DNA from: Parendozoicomonas haliclonae | GTDB lineage: Bacteria; Pseudomonadota; Gammaproteobacteria; Pseudomonadales; Endozoicomonadaceae | NCBI RefSeq assembly: GCF_900174585.1 | Contig: NZ_FWPT01000003.1 | Span: 515,949 to 579,948, forward strand | DNA length: 64,000 bases | Direction of reading: 5' to 3' | Shown: in pieces, positions 26,987 through 35,754 of the stretch | Layout: every line of letters begins with the position of its first letter | Numbering within the stretch: position 1 is the stretch's first letter | Notes under the pieces: model-generated | The model's input: the letters and a program-made list of their open reading frames with translations, nothing else | What the model was told of the DNA's origin: nothing | Database searches by the model: none | Translations under genes and position numbers: made by a program

Positions 26987-29900
26987 GTCACTCCCAACCT
27001 GAATCCGGCAGTAGCCCATCACCAACCAAACAGACAGGCATGATAGCCTGGTTTGCCAACAACTCAGTGGCAGCCAACCTGCTGATGATCCTGATCCTGT
27101 GTGCAGGGATCTTTTCTGCCTTCACCATTAAGAAGCGGATGTTCCCAGATTTTGCAGTAAACTCGGTGGTGGTATCCGTCCCTTACCCTGGCGCATCACC
27201 GGGGGATGTGGAACAGAGTGTTCTGATCAAGATTGAAGAGTCCCTTCGGGATATCACCGGTATTGAACAGGTCGTATCCCGTGCCTGGGAAGGCTATGGC
27301 CAGGTGACCGTAGAGATGGAGTCCGGTAATGATATCGACACCCTCTACGACGATGTCAAAACCAATGTTGAAGGTATCACCAACCTTCCAGACAAAGCCG
27401 AAGATCCCAAAATCTCCCGCCCCAAAAACTATCAGCAGGTGTTGTTTATCTCGCTGTTCGGGGATATCGACAATCTCTCCCTGCAACGTCAGGCACAACA
27501 GTTACAAACGGAACTGTTGACGCTGCCAGAGGTTTTGAAAACAGAGCTCATTGGCGAGAACGATTTTGAAATCTCCATTCTTGTTTCAGAGTTCGCCCTG
27601 CGGGAATACGGCCTTACCTTTGATGAAGTAGCGACCGCCCTGCGTCGCTCTTCCGTCGATATTGCAGCCGGATCCCTCAAAACCAGTGATGGTGATATCT
27701 CCGTTACCACCCGAGGTCAGGCCTACAGCGGGATCGACTTTGCCAACTTTGTGATCCGTACCCATGCCGACGGCAGTCGTCTTTTGCTTTCCGATATCGC
27801 CACCATCAAGGATGGCTTTGAGGAAAGTAACCACCTGATCCGCTTTAACGGCAAACCTTCCGTTGCAGTGAAGATTGTTTCCGAAACCGCTGGCAACGAT
27901 CTGGAAACATCAGCGGCCGTTCGCAAATATCTGGAGACTTATAAAGACACCCTGCCTCAAGGGGTTGAGGCCAAAGCCTGGGCCGATGTCTCCTACTATC
28001 TGCAGGGTCGGGTCGATATGATGATGGAGAATATGTTCTACGGCGCCTTGCTGGTATTTATTCTTCTTACCCTGTTCCTGCGTATACGTGTGGCTATGTG
28101 GGTTATGGTCGGCATACCGGTGTGCTTCCTTGGGGCGCTGGCAGTTATGCCCAATGACTTTATGCCGGTCTCCATCAATATGCTCAGCCTGTTCGCCTTT
28201 ATTATGGTGCTGGGGATCGTGGTGGATGATGCCATTATTATTGGCGAAAGTGTTTATACCCAGATATCCCGCCACGGCCATACTACCGAGAATGTTGTAG
28301 CCGGGGTTAAGCGAGTCGTTGTGCCTGCCACCTTCGGAGTACTCACGACCATGGCCGCGTTTATGCCGCTGCTATTAGTCGATGGGCGTGTTGAGCCGTT
28401 CTTTAACGCAATATCTCTGGTGGTTATCTTCTGCCTGATCTTCTCACTGGTGGAATCCAAGCTGATCCTTCCAGCTCACCTGGCCCATATGAAAACCCTT
28501 CCTCAGGATGATGCTTCCAAGAACTGGCTGCATCGTATTCAGGATAAGGTATCCGCCGGGCTCGAATGGTTTGTGCTGGAAGTCTATAAGCCCCTGATTC
28601 ATGTCGGGCTGCGCAATCGCTACATCACCCTGAGTGCCTTCCTCGGCATCATGGTCTTGCTGTTTGGCATATTGAAAAGCCCACTCATTAACTTCTCGTT
28701 CTTTCCCGATGTCCCCAGCGATTACACCGAAGTGGAAATCGTGATGGAAGCAGGAAGCTCTATCCAGGCCCGGGATGATGCCCTGACCCGCCTTGAGCAA
28801 AGCCTGATGCGCGTGGATGCACGACACCGTGCCGAAAGTCCGGACAACGGCGGCGTCTATGAAAGCACCATGCTCTGGTCCCGGGGAGATACCGAAGGCG
28901 CTGTGATGGTTGAACTTCGCAAGGATGCCATTGATGCTCCAACCGCAGTCGAGCTGACCAAACTCTGGCGTGACGAAACCGGCATTATCCCCGGCGTAAA
29001 AGAAATCTCTTTCTCCGCCGCAGAAAATACCGGTGGCAGTAAGCCTGTGTTCTTCCGTCTCTACAGTGATAACTCGGAACAGCTGCAGATGGCTGCGGCC
29101 GATCTTGAGAAGCACCTGAACAACTATGGTGGTCTGTTTGATATTGAAAGCTCTGCCGACGACCCAACGGAAGAGCTGGTGATTGATATTCTGCCAACCG
29201 CACAGGCGCTCGGTCTGAACCTTGCCCAACTGGGCAGCCAGATTCGCCAGGGCCTGCATGGTGAAGAAGTTCAGCGTATTCAGCGCGGGCAGGAAGAAGT
29301 AAAGGTTATGCTGCGTTATCCGGAAGATGAACGCGATGACCTGACCGACCTCCAGCGTGTGCGCATCAGAACCGCCGATGGTCACGAAGTGCCATTCAGT
29401 CAGGTAGCGACCGTTGAAGAGAAACTGGGAACCAGCTACATCCGTCGTAAGGATGGCAAACGTTCACTGTCGGTCAGTGCCGATATGGACACCAAGACGA
29501 TGGAAGCCTCTGCCGTTATCAAGGATGTGCGTAAGGAGTTTGGCCCGATACTGTCTGCCCGCTACCCTGCAGTCAGTTTTGATATTGGTGGTGCCAGCAA
29601 AGCGGAACAAGATTCAATCGGTCAGCTGATGTCATTGGCGGCGCTGGCTCTGCTGCTTATTTATGGCCTGATTGCGATTCCGCTGAAGTCCTATCTGCAG
29701 CCACTGGTCATTATGGGCATTATCCCGTTCGGACTGGTCGGTGCGGTGATTGGTCACCTGCTGCTGGGTCTGCAGATGAATATGATGTCGATCTTCGGAC
29801 TGATTGCCCTCGCCGGGGTACTGGTGAACGACAGTCTGATTCTGATGGACTTTATCAACCAAGGGCGCAAGCAGGGAATGAGCTCGATTGAGGCATGCGC

Positions 29901-30159
29901 ACTGGCCGGTCAGGAACGTTTCCGCGCGATTATCCTGACTTCCCTGACCACCTTCCTTGGTGTTGTTCCCATTGCAATGGAAACCAGCCTGCAGGCCGCC
30001 TTTGTTATCCCAATGGCGGTCTCTCTGGGCTTCGGCATTCTGTTTGCGACGTTTATCACCCTGATCCTGACACCAACCCTCTATCTGGTTGGTCAGGATA
30101 TCAAAGCAGGTTTCCGCTGGATCTGGACGGGGAGTACCCGTAAGGCCGTTAGCGTTTAA
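26983..30159 (+). CDS. RND transporter permease (AcrB/MMPL-like superfamily)
   Basis: 1058 residues starting at GTG 26983. The layout is the same two-fold RND plan: first membrane helix NNSVAANLLMILILCAGIFSA, a periplasmic porter domain, and TM4 with paired Asp in GIVVDDAIIIGESVY, the proton-relay site. The second half has LAGVLVNDSLILMDFINQGRKQG. Cargo is unknown; this subfamily (MFPDF, PYPGASPGDVEQSV) is common in marine gammaproteobacteria. A palindromic repeat with a T-rich foot lies just after the stop and may act as its terminator. No TolC partner is in the window. Confidence 0.94.
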   Translation: MSHSQPESGSSPSPTKQTGMIAWFANNSVAANLLMILILCAGIFSAFTIKKRMFPDFAVNSVVVSVPYPGASPGDVEQSVLIKIEESLRDITGIEQVVSRAWEGYGQVTVEMESGNDIDTLYDDVKTNVEGITNLPDKAEDPKISRPKNYQQVLFISLFGDIDNLSLQRQAQQLQTELLTLPEVLKTELIGENDFEISILVSEFALREYGLTFDEVATALRRSSVDIAAGSLKTSDGDISVTTRGQAYSGIDFANFVIRTHADGSRLLLSDIATIKDGFEESNHLIRFNGKPSVAVKIVSETAGNDLETSAAVRKYLETYKDTLPQGVEAKAWADVSYYLQGRVDMMMENMFYGALLVFILLTLFLRIRVAMWVMVGIPVCFLGALAVMPNDFMPVSINMLSLFAFIMVLGIVVDDAIIIGESVYTQISRHGHTTENVVAGVKRVVVPATFGVLTTMAAFMPLLLVDGRVEPFFNAISLVVIFCLIFSLVESKLILPAHLAHMKTLPQDDASKNWLHRIQDKVSAGLEWFVLEVYKPLIHVGLRNRYITLSAFLGIMVLLFGILKSPLINFSFFPDVPSDYTEVEIVMEAGSSIQARDDALTRLEQSLMRVDARHRAESPDNGGVYESTMLWSRGDTEGAVMVELRKDAIDAPTAVELTKLWRDETGIIPGVKEISFSAAENTGGSKPVFFRLYSDNSEQLQMAAADLEKHLNNYGGLFDIESSADDPTEELVIDILPTAQALGLNLAQLGSQIRQGLHGEEVQRIQRGQEEVKVMLRYPEDERDDLTDLQRVRIRTADGHEVPFSQVATVEEKLGTSYIRRKDGKRSLSVSADMDTKTMEASAVIKDVRKEFGPILSARYPAVSFDIGGASKAEQDSIGQLMSLAALALLLIYGLIAIPLKSYLQPLVIMGIIPFGLVGAVIGHLLLGLQMNMMSIFGLIALAGVLVNDSLILMDFINQGRKQGMSSIEACALAGQERFRAIILTSLTTFLGVVPIAMETSLQAAFVIPMAVSLGFGILFATFITLILTPTLYLVGQDIKAGFRWIWTGSTRKAVSV

Positions 30160-30177
30160 ACCTTCAAACTCTTAACC

Positions 30178-30228
30178 AAAAAGGCTCGGAGTCATTTTTA
30201 TACAATGACTCCGACCCCTTTATTTTTG
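30178..30228 (+). repeat. Palindromic repeat, left copy (REP/MITE-like; also terminator-shaped)
   Basis: CGGAGTCATT (30187-30196) pairs with AATGACTCCG (30204-30213). The stem extends to 14 pairs with one mismatch and is followed by CCCCTTTATTTTTG. A second copy in the same orientation lies at 31058-31107. The layout resembles palindromes found beside REP-associated (RAYT) transposases in other proteobacteria, but no transposase is visible here. Confidence 0.75.
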
Positions 30229-30245
30229 TCCAGCATATATATCCC

Positions 30246-30877
30246 TCAGTTCTCACCAAAATCTTTTTCGAGAGTAAATGGTACGGTTTCACACTGAGGA
30301 ATGGTCACAATGTAATGGGCCTCTGGATTTGTTTCATCAGGATAGAGTCGCCCATCCACATCCAGTATGTCGGACATGGTGATAGAGATCAGAGCTTCGT
30401 TTTCCTTTTTATCACAGTAGCGCTCGGCAGAATCACGGGATTTAGACACATTGAGACTGGCCGGCAAAGTCGAGGCTTCAATGCGCTTTGCAAAGGGAGC
30501 GTACATTCGAGGTGATCTGAATATTTCTCGATACTTCTGTTCCGGCATATAGCTCTTATGTCTTGTGTAATAGGCCTCCGGATTAGCAGGCTTTCTGTAC
30601 TCTGAATACCGGTCATAGACTGTCGCACAACTGTCAGGATTACCTGACACAGTGCGTTGCTCCATATTGAGGTATTTTTCTTACAGGATCTATAAAGTTT
30701 TGTGTCGTCAGTGATATTGTTATCAGACATAATTTTGCGGGTGAGCTGTTCATTACCAACAACCTGCCGTGCCAGCCACCTCAGGCTTTTCACCGGGCAT
30801 TCTGGCGCGGCATCGGCTTTATGGGCGATTGGTTCTGCCGTGGCCGAGGCCGGTTTCCTAATTTGTAACTGGTACAT
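30246..30877 (-). pseudogene. Frameshifted orphan gene between two palindromic repeats
   Basis: I do not recognise the family. A reading frame starts at ATG 30877 behind a very good ribosome site (AGGGGAAGG). It continues sensibly for about 67 residues to a run of A near 30677 (minus strand AAGAAAAAT). From there protein-like sequence (Tyr-rich and charged, SCATVYDRYSEYRKPANPEAYYTRHK, to FTLEKDFGEN) continues in the frame one base back, to the stop at 30246. Restoring one A in the run joins both parts into a protein of about 210 residues. Unjoined, the first frame runs to 30389 with less protein-like sequence, and the second would start at ATG 30665 without a ribosome site. It could be a real mutation or a read error. 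Confidence 0.55.
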
Positions 30878-31057
30878 AAATCCTTCCCCTAGCGTTAGGC
30901 CATTGTTTGTTATGAACTCTGACAGTCAGCAAAGGAATTCATTCACCGTAAAGGACCCGTCTAAGACTATTTGATCATGGGTTGTGGGCGATTAAGCTTT
31001 CGAGATAGTTTGGCGGGTAGACTTTTGTCTTATTGCGATAAAAGCAGTAGAAGACCG

Positions 31058-31107
31058 AAAAGGTGGCGGAATCATTTTTATATAATGACTCCGTCCACTT
31101 TATTTTC
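31058..31107 (+). repeat. Palindromic repeat, right copy
   Basis: CGGAATCATT (31067-31076) pairs, with one mismatch, with AATGACTCCG (31084-31093), followed by TCCACTTTATTTTC. It is the same size and orientation as the copy at 30178 and more diverged. Together they bracket the frameshifted gene. Confidence 0.72.
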
Positions 31108-31117
31108 ATTTAGAAGA

Positions 31118-32563
31118 TCACTCTCTCAAACAATCCTCACCGATTTTGAAATTATTCCCAAGCGCCAACTGCTGAACAAAACTCTCATCATGTGAAATGA
31201 CAATCATTGCTCCCGGATAAGCCTTAAGCACATCGACCACATGACTCTTGGTTTCCAGATCAAGATTATTGGTGATCTCATCCAATATCAGCAGTCTAGG
31301 TGTTTGCGCTGCAATCAAAGCCAGTGACAGTCGGACCCGCTCACCACCTGATAACTGTGAAACTGGTTTATTGACCTGTTCATTACTACGAAACAGAAAA
31401 TCATTGAGATGCTTCCTCACATCCACATGCTGCCATTCAGGCACCCTCCCGCTAACTGCTCCCAACACAGATTCATCATCCGGTAAATTGCTGTAGTGCT
31501 GATCCAGATAACCAATATGACGTGCATCAGGCACCAGCCACTCCCCCGTTCACCAAACGCTGGAGCGATCCATCAACGCTTTTATTAATGTAGATTTACC
31601 ACTGCCATTATCTCCGGCAATGAGCAGTGACTCCTTGGAAGAAAGGGAGAAATTAATATTGCTAAGTAGTGGCTCTCGTTCATTATTACCACCCGTGCAC
31701 TTAGTAGAGGCAATATAACCAAGAGCCCCATCACGAATATTTATGAGTATTCGGTCACCAACCCCCTCAGCAGGCAATGAAAATGTAGGGATCACCTTAT
31801 CCGGAAGCTGCAGTGTCTGAAGCTGATCAACAAGCTCCTGCTTTTGCTCTCGAATCACTCGCTTCCTGTCATGCGTGACGCCAACATTATTGGTTCTTTT
31901 GACAAGGGGCCACTTTCCCTGCCGGATACTTTTTTGCCCTCGGGCCTTACTGCTTGCGGCACGCTTTTGTTCTTTCATTAGCGCGTTATGCATATCCCTT
32001 TTCTGCCGCCCTAAGCCTTCTACGGCTTGCTCTATCTCAGCGTGCCTACGCTCCCTATCCATAACAAAGTCACGATAAGATCCGTTAAATTTCATGATCT
32101 CGCCATTATCAATATGCCAAAGGGTATTAATGCAACGGTTTAAAAGTTGCTCATCATGGGAAACCACAATCACTGTACCGTAAAAGCCATCAAGCATGCG
32201 TATTAAATTGCGCCGATTCCTTTTATCCAGATGATTGGTTGGTTCATCCAGAAGAAGCACATTGGGATTACACGCCAAAGCTTCGGTTAAGTATTTATGA
32301 AACCGCTGACTGCCACTCAGGGAGTCGAAAGAAGATAGCAGCTGAGGAACATACCCGATGGTGACATCTTCAGGTATTTCCACCCTCCCAGAAGAGACAG
32401 GCTGCTGGCCACGAATCACATCCAACAGCTTCGATTTACCAGCACCATTACGACCGACAATACCAATACGCGACCCGAAACAGACTTCGGAGGTAAAGTT
32501 CTCAAAGCAGGTACGATTGGGAAAATAAAGACACAGGTCTTGAATAGATAAAGGCTTATGCAA
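31118..32563 (-). pseudogene. ABC-F family ATPase interrupted by an in-frame TGA
   Basis: ABC-F proteins are soluble, ribosome-acting twin ATPases, some giving antibiotic protection. The first half (from TTG 32563, AAGAG about 9 bases upstream) has Walker A GRNGAGKS at 37-44, signature LSGSQRFHK and LLLDEPTNHLD, then a basic linker. The second half begins normally with Walker A GDNGSGKS. Fourteen residues later TGA (31550-31552) interrupts VW*TGEWLVPDARHIGYLDQ. The frame then continues unchanged with LSGGERVRLSLAL and LLILDEITNNLD to 31118. A single CGA-to-TGA change would explain it. The truncated 337-residue product would lack the second signature and Walker B. The full length is about 481 codons. 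Confidence 0.85.
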
Positions 32564-33058
32564 AGTATCAATCTCTTAAGTCGAAAAAGACCAGATACAC
32601 AAAACATCAGCCTTAATACATACGACTGAGTATCCTGCTTAATTATCTGGCAAGTAAGAACTTAAGAGTTATTGTTCACGATACCTTTAACCTTCTATAA
32701 AGAGCTTCCTCGAAGCTTGCGACCATCCTACCCAGAGGACTCCTATTAATCAAACCGGATGGAAGTCTTCTTTAACGGACTTATATCCATCACTCCCCAT
32801 ACTTACGGCGTCAATTTACAAAAACAGAACCATTAATTGTGAGTAAGCTGACTCATAAAATAACTGATCAACTGTTGTTTCAATAACGAGCATTAGACAG
32901 TTAGCTTCGATCTTTCTACACCAAGACAGTGCACCATTGGCTATCCGATCACTGTATTTATCAGGATTTAACAGCTTTTCTAACTTGGCTTGATGATTGC
33001 TCTATCTAAATCAGTGGGGATGCTCCCCATCATTAGGTTTACATGGAGAACTGTCGAT
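32564..33058. other. AT-rich intergenic region upstream of the FNT channel gene
   Basis: 495 bases with no supportable gene. It must hold the promoter of the channel gene, but I see no convincing FNR (TTGAT-N4-ATCAA) or NarL-type sites. A small hairpin TGGGGA-TGC-TCCCCA (33015-33029) lies 15 bases before the ribosome site of the channel gene. Confidence 0.4.
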
Positions 33059-33895
33059 ATGGCCTACCTCGAGCCTTCGGAATTTGTCACCAAGCTGGTC
33101 GATTCCGGCGAACAGAAAGTATACATGTCCACACGAGATACACTTATCCGTGCCTTTATGGCTGGAGCTATCCTGGCACTGGCGGCGGTATTTGCTATTA
33201 CCGTGGCGACCAAAACAGGAAGCCTTCTGGTTGGCTCTATCCTGTTTCCCGTCGGCTTTATCATGCTGTACCTGATGAAGTTCGATCTTCTGACCGGGGT
33301 TTTTACGCTGGTTCCCCTTGCTTATCTCGATAAACGACCCGGTGTTACGGCCAGTCAGGTTTTCCGTAACTGGGGTCTGGTGTTTATGGGCAACCTTGGC
33401 GGAGCTTTGAGCGTAGCTATTATGGTGTCGTTTATTCTCACTTACGGCTACCAGACCGATGGCGGCGTGATTGCTCAGAAGGTAAGCACTATCGGTGAGT
33501 CCAGAACGGTGGGTTACAGTGAACACGGCCTGGGTGGCTGGATGACGATTTTCATCCGGGGCATGTTGTGCAACTGGATGGTCTCCATGGGCGTTGTTGG
33601 AGCGATGATCTCGACTCAGGCAGCCAGCAAAATGCTGGCTATGTGGATGCCTATCATGCTGTTCTTCTTTATGGGCTTTGAACACTCCATCGTAAACATG
33701 TTCCTGTTCCCGTTCTCCATGATTATGGGCGGTGACTTTACCGTGATTGATTACATCATCTGGAATGAACTGCCGACTGTGCTGGGTAACCTGGTGGGTG
33801 GTCTGGTTCTGGTAGGACTGCCACTTTATTACACGCATGTAAGAACCAGCCCGGCCAGAAAAATCAAAACAACAGCAGCCCAGCAACTGGCCTGA
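33059..33895 (+). CDS. Formate/nitrite transporter (FNT) family channel
   Basis: FNT proteins are pentameric inner-membrane channels for formate, nitrite or hydrosulfide. The 278-residue protein starts at ATG 33059 (GGAGA 9 bases upstream) with MAYLEPSEFVTKLVDSGEQKVYM. It has six hydrophobic segments and the family motif RGMLCNWMVSMGVVGAM, followed by MPIMLFFFMGFEHSIVNMFLFP with the pore-region His (GFEHSIVNM). Between FocA and NirC, the neighbouring kinase/phosphatase fusion favours nitrite, because similar fusions accompany nitrate/nitrite assimilation genes in pseudomonads; this is inference. A longer in-frame TTG start at 32990 has no ribosome site. Confidence 0.92.
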   Translation: MAYLEPSEFVTKLVDSGEQKVYMSTRDTLIRAFMAGAILALAAVFAITVATKTGSLLVGSILFPVGFIMLYLMKFDLLTGVFTLVPLAYLDKRPGVTASQVFRNWGLVFMGNLGGALSVAIMVSFILTYGYQTDGGVIAQKVSTIGESRTVGYSEHGLGGWMTIFIRGMLCNWMVSMGVVGAMISTQAASKMLAMWMPIMLFFFMGFEHSIVNMFLFPFSMIMGGDFTVIDYIIWNELPTVLGNLVGGLVLVGLPLYYTHVRTSPARKIKTTAAQQLA

Positions 33896-33920
33896 TCACA
33901 GCTTTAAATCTGGAGGGAAA

Positions 33921-33948
33921 CAACACCCCGGCTTTGGCCGGGGTGTTG
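33921..33948 (+). promoter_or_regulatory. Hairpin covering the ribosome-binding site of the kinase/phosphatase gene
   Basis: CAACACCCCGGC and GCCGGGGTGTTG form a perfect 12-bp stem around TTTG, ending 5 bases before the ATG. The only Shine-Dalgarno-like stretch (GGGG, 33940-33943) is inside the right arm. No T-run follows. It could lower translation of the fusion relative to the channel gene or act as a weak terminator. Confidence 0.6.
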
Positions 33949-33953
33949 CTGTT

Positions 33954-35675
33954 ATGGATAGCCTGCAAATTGAATCCGCCAGTGTCTCGGAGAGAGGCCC
34001 TAAAGCCATCAATCAGGATGCCATAGGCGCCTATCATCCCGAACCCGGCTTAATGAACAGCAAAGGTGCCGCCTATGTTATCTGTGACGGTATCAGCAGT
34101 AGTGACGTTAGCGGAGAAGCTGCACATATCGCCGTCAACAGTTTCCTGTCCGATTATTACTCAACGCCGGAATCCTGGACTGTGCGAACCAGTCTGTGGC
34201 GGGTGGCATCGGCGTTAAATCACTGGCTCTACACCTTCAGCCGCAACAGCGAGCACCGGAGTAACCGCGATAAAGGTTACGTCTGTACGTTCGCAGCTCT
34301 GGTCATCAAGGGTAACCAGGCCCATATTGCCCATGCCGGTGACTCACGGGTCTATCGAATCGATGACTCAGGTATAGAGCTGCTGACCCGTGACCATACC
34401 ATCCGTATTTCCGATGAGGAGCAATATCTTGGCCGTGCATTGGGAGCCAGTGAACGGTTGGATCTCGATTACCGTTCGGTAGCGGTGCACAGAGGGGATA
34501 CCTTTTTACTGACCACGGACGGTGTGCACGATGTCATTGATGATGGTGCGATGAGGGCGCTGGCCATGGCTAGGCGTGATCATTTGTCCGAACGGGTTCA
34601 GGCACTGGTTTCAGCGGCACTCGCAGCTGGCACCAAGGATAATGCGAGTGCCCAGATTGTCAGTATCCAAAGCCTGCCTGAAAAGCAGCCGGATGAGGTT
34701 GGCCGTGATCTTGTCGATTTACCCCTGCCTTACGGCCTGGCAGTGAACCAGAATTTTGAAGGTTACCGAATTTTACGACAGCTACATGCCAACGACCGAA
34801 GCCGGGTATTTTTGGCGGCTGATGAAGTCGGGCAGAAACTGGTGATCAAGCTTCCTGCATCCGATCAGAGACACAACGACACATTTGTTCAGCAAATGGC
34901 TGTTGAGGAATGGGTGGCTCGCAGGATGCATCACCCTTGTCTTATGGCGGCTTACCCGGCTGCCCAAATCAAGAAAAGCCTCTATACCTGCTTTGAATAT
35001 ATTGATGGGCAAACACTCAAACAGTGGCTTCTTGATAATCCGGAACCTTCACTCACTAAAGTGCGGGATCTGGTCAGGCAGATAGCCAGAGGCCTGCAGG
35101 CCTTCCATCGCATGGAGATGGTGCATCAGGATTTGCGGCCGGAGAATGTGATGGTCACCGAAGAGGGCAATATAAAAATTATCGATTTCGGTTCGACCTG
35201 GGTGCAGGGGCTGGATGAACAGAGAGCACACCCCCTTCATGCACTGCCACCAGGTTCTATGGAGTTTATGGCGCCAGAGTATCTCAGTGATGCACCGATT
35301 GAACAAACAGCCGATCTTTACTCTCTGGGTGCCATGACCTATTACCTGTTAACACACAGGCTCCCTTATGGCACAGATGTTATCAGGATGGCTCAGGAAG
35401 GTAAGGCCAATAAGCTGGTGTACCGTTCCATACGACAATTTCGACAGGATATACCTGAGTGGGTTGATGCCAGCCTCAGGAAATGCGTTCATCCCAACCC
35501 GCAGAAGCGATACAGCGAACTGTCGGAGTTTATCTTTGCATTAAACCAACCGGACAGTGGTGCCCTGAATGGTGGACATATGCCGCTTATTGAACGTGAT
35601 CCCGTTCGTTTCTGGCAATCAATATCGGCGATACTATTGCTAACCCTGTTTGGAATGGTTGCGTATCTTCATTAG
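33954..35675 (+). CDS. PP2C phosphatase-Ser/Thr protein kinase fusion, membrane anchored
   Basis: A 573-residue bifunctional signalling protein. Residues about 5-240 form a PP2C domain (YVICDGISSSDVSGE metal site, HAGDSRVYRI, TKDNASAQIVSI). Residues about 265-535 form a protein kinase: ATP-binding Lys299 (LVIKLPA), catalytic loop HQDLRPENV with Asp393, and DFGST with metal Asp411. A short C-terminal membrane helix (SISAILLLTLFGMVAYL) should tether it with the enzyme domains in the cytoplasm. The same domain order occurs in proteins next to nasA/nirBD in pseudomonads. The activation segment is short. It follows the FNT gene by 58 bases and likely controls nitrite uptake or assimilation (inference). 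Confidence 0.92.
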   Translation: MDSLQIESASVSERGPKAINQDAIGAYHPEPGLMNSKGAAYVICDGISSSDVSGEAAHIAVNSFLSDYYSTPESWTVRTSLWRVASALNHWLYTFSRNSEHRSNRDKGYVCTFAALVIKGNQAHIAHAGDSRVYRIDDSGIELLTRDHTIRISDEEQYLGRALGASERLDLDYRSVAVHRGDTFLLTTDGVHDVIDDGAMRALAMARRDHLSERVQALVSAALAAGTKDNASAQIVSIQSLPEKQPDEVGRDLVDLPLPYGLAVNQNFEGYRILRQLHANDRSRVFLAADEVGQKLVIKLPASDQRHNDTFVQQMAVEEWVARRMHHPCLMAAYPAAQIKKSLYTCFEYIDGQTLKQWLLDNPEPSLTKVRDLVRQIARGLQAFHRMEMVHQDLRPENVMVTEEGNIKIIDFGSTWVQGLDEQRAHPLHALPPGSMEFMAPEYLSDAPIEQTADLYSLGAMTYYLLTHRLPYGTDVIRMAQEGKANKLVYRSIRQFRQDIPEWVDASLRKCVHPNPQKRYSELSEFIFALNQPDSGALNGGHMPLIERDPVRFWQSISAILLLTLFGMVAYLH

Positions 35676-35713
35676 GCCTTCATCCCAACAGAATAATTAG
35701 AATAAAGCCGAAT

Positions 35714-35736
35714 GGAAGCAATATTAATAAGCTTCC
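35714..35736. terminator. Weak hairpin between convergent genes
   Basis: GGAAGC and GCTTCC enclose an 11-base AT-rich loop between the kinase gene and the convergent M3 peptidase gene. The stem is short and T-runs are poor on both sides, so terminator function is uncertain. Confidence 0.35.
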
Positions 35737-35754
35737 ACCCGGGCAACATCACAC

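Noticed and set aside
30665..30690. Programmed -1 frameshift in the orphan gene
   Set aside because: The AAGAAAAAT run does not fit the standard slippery heptamer in the starting frame, and no stimulatory stem or upstream Shine-Dalgarno is obvious.
31550..31552. TGA as a selenocysteine codon in the ABC-F gene
   Set aside because: ABC-F proteins have no selenoprotein members known to me, and I see no SECIS-like hairpin just downstream; a nonsense change is simpler.
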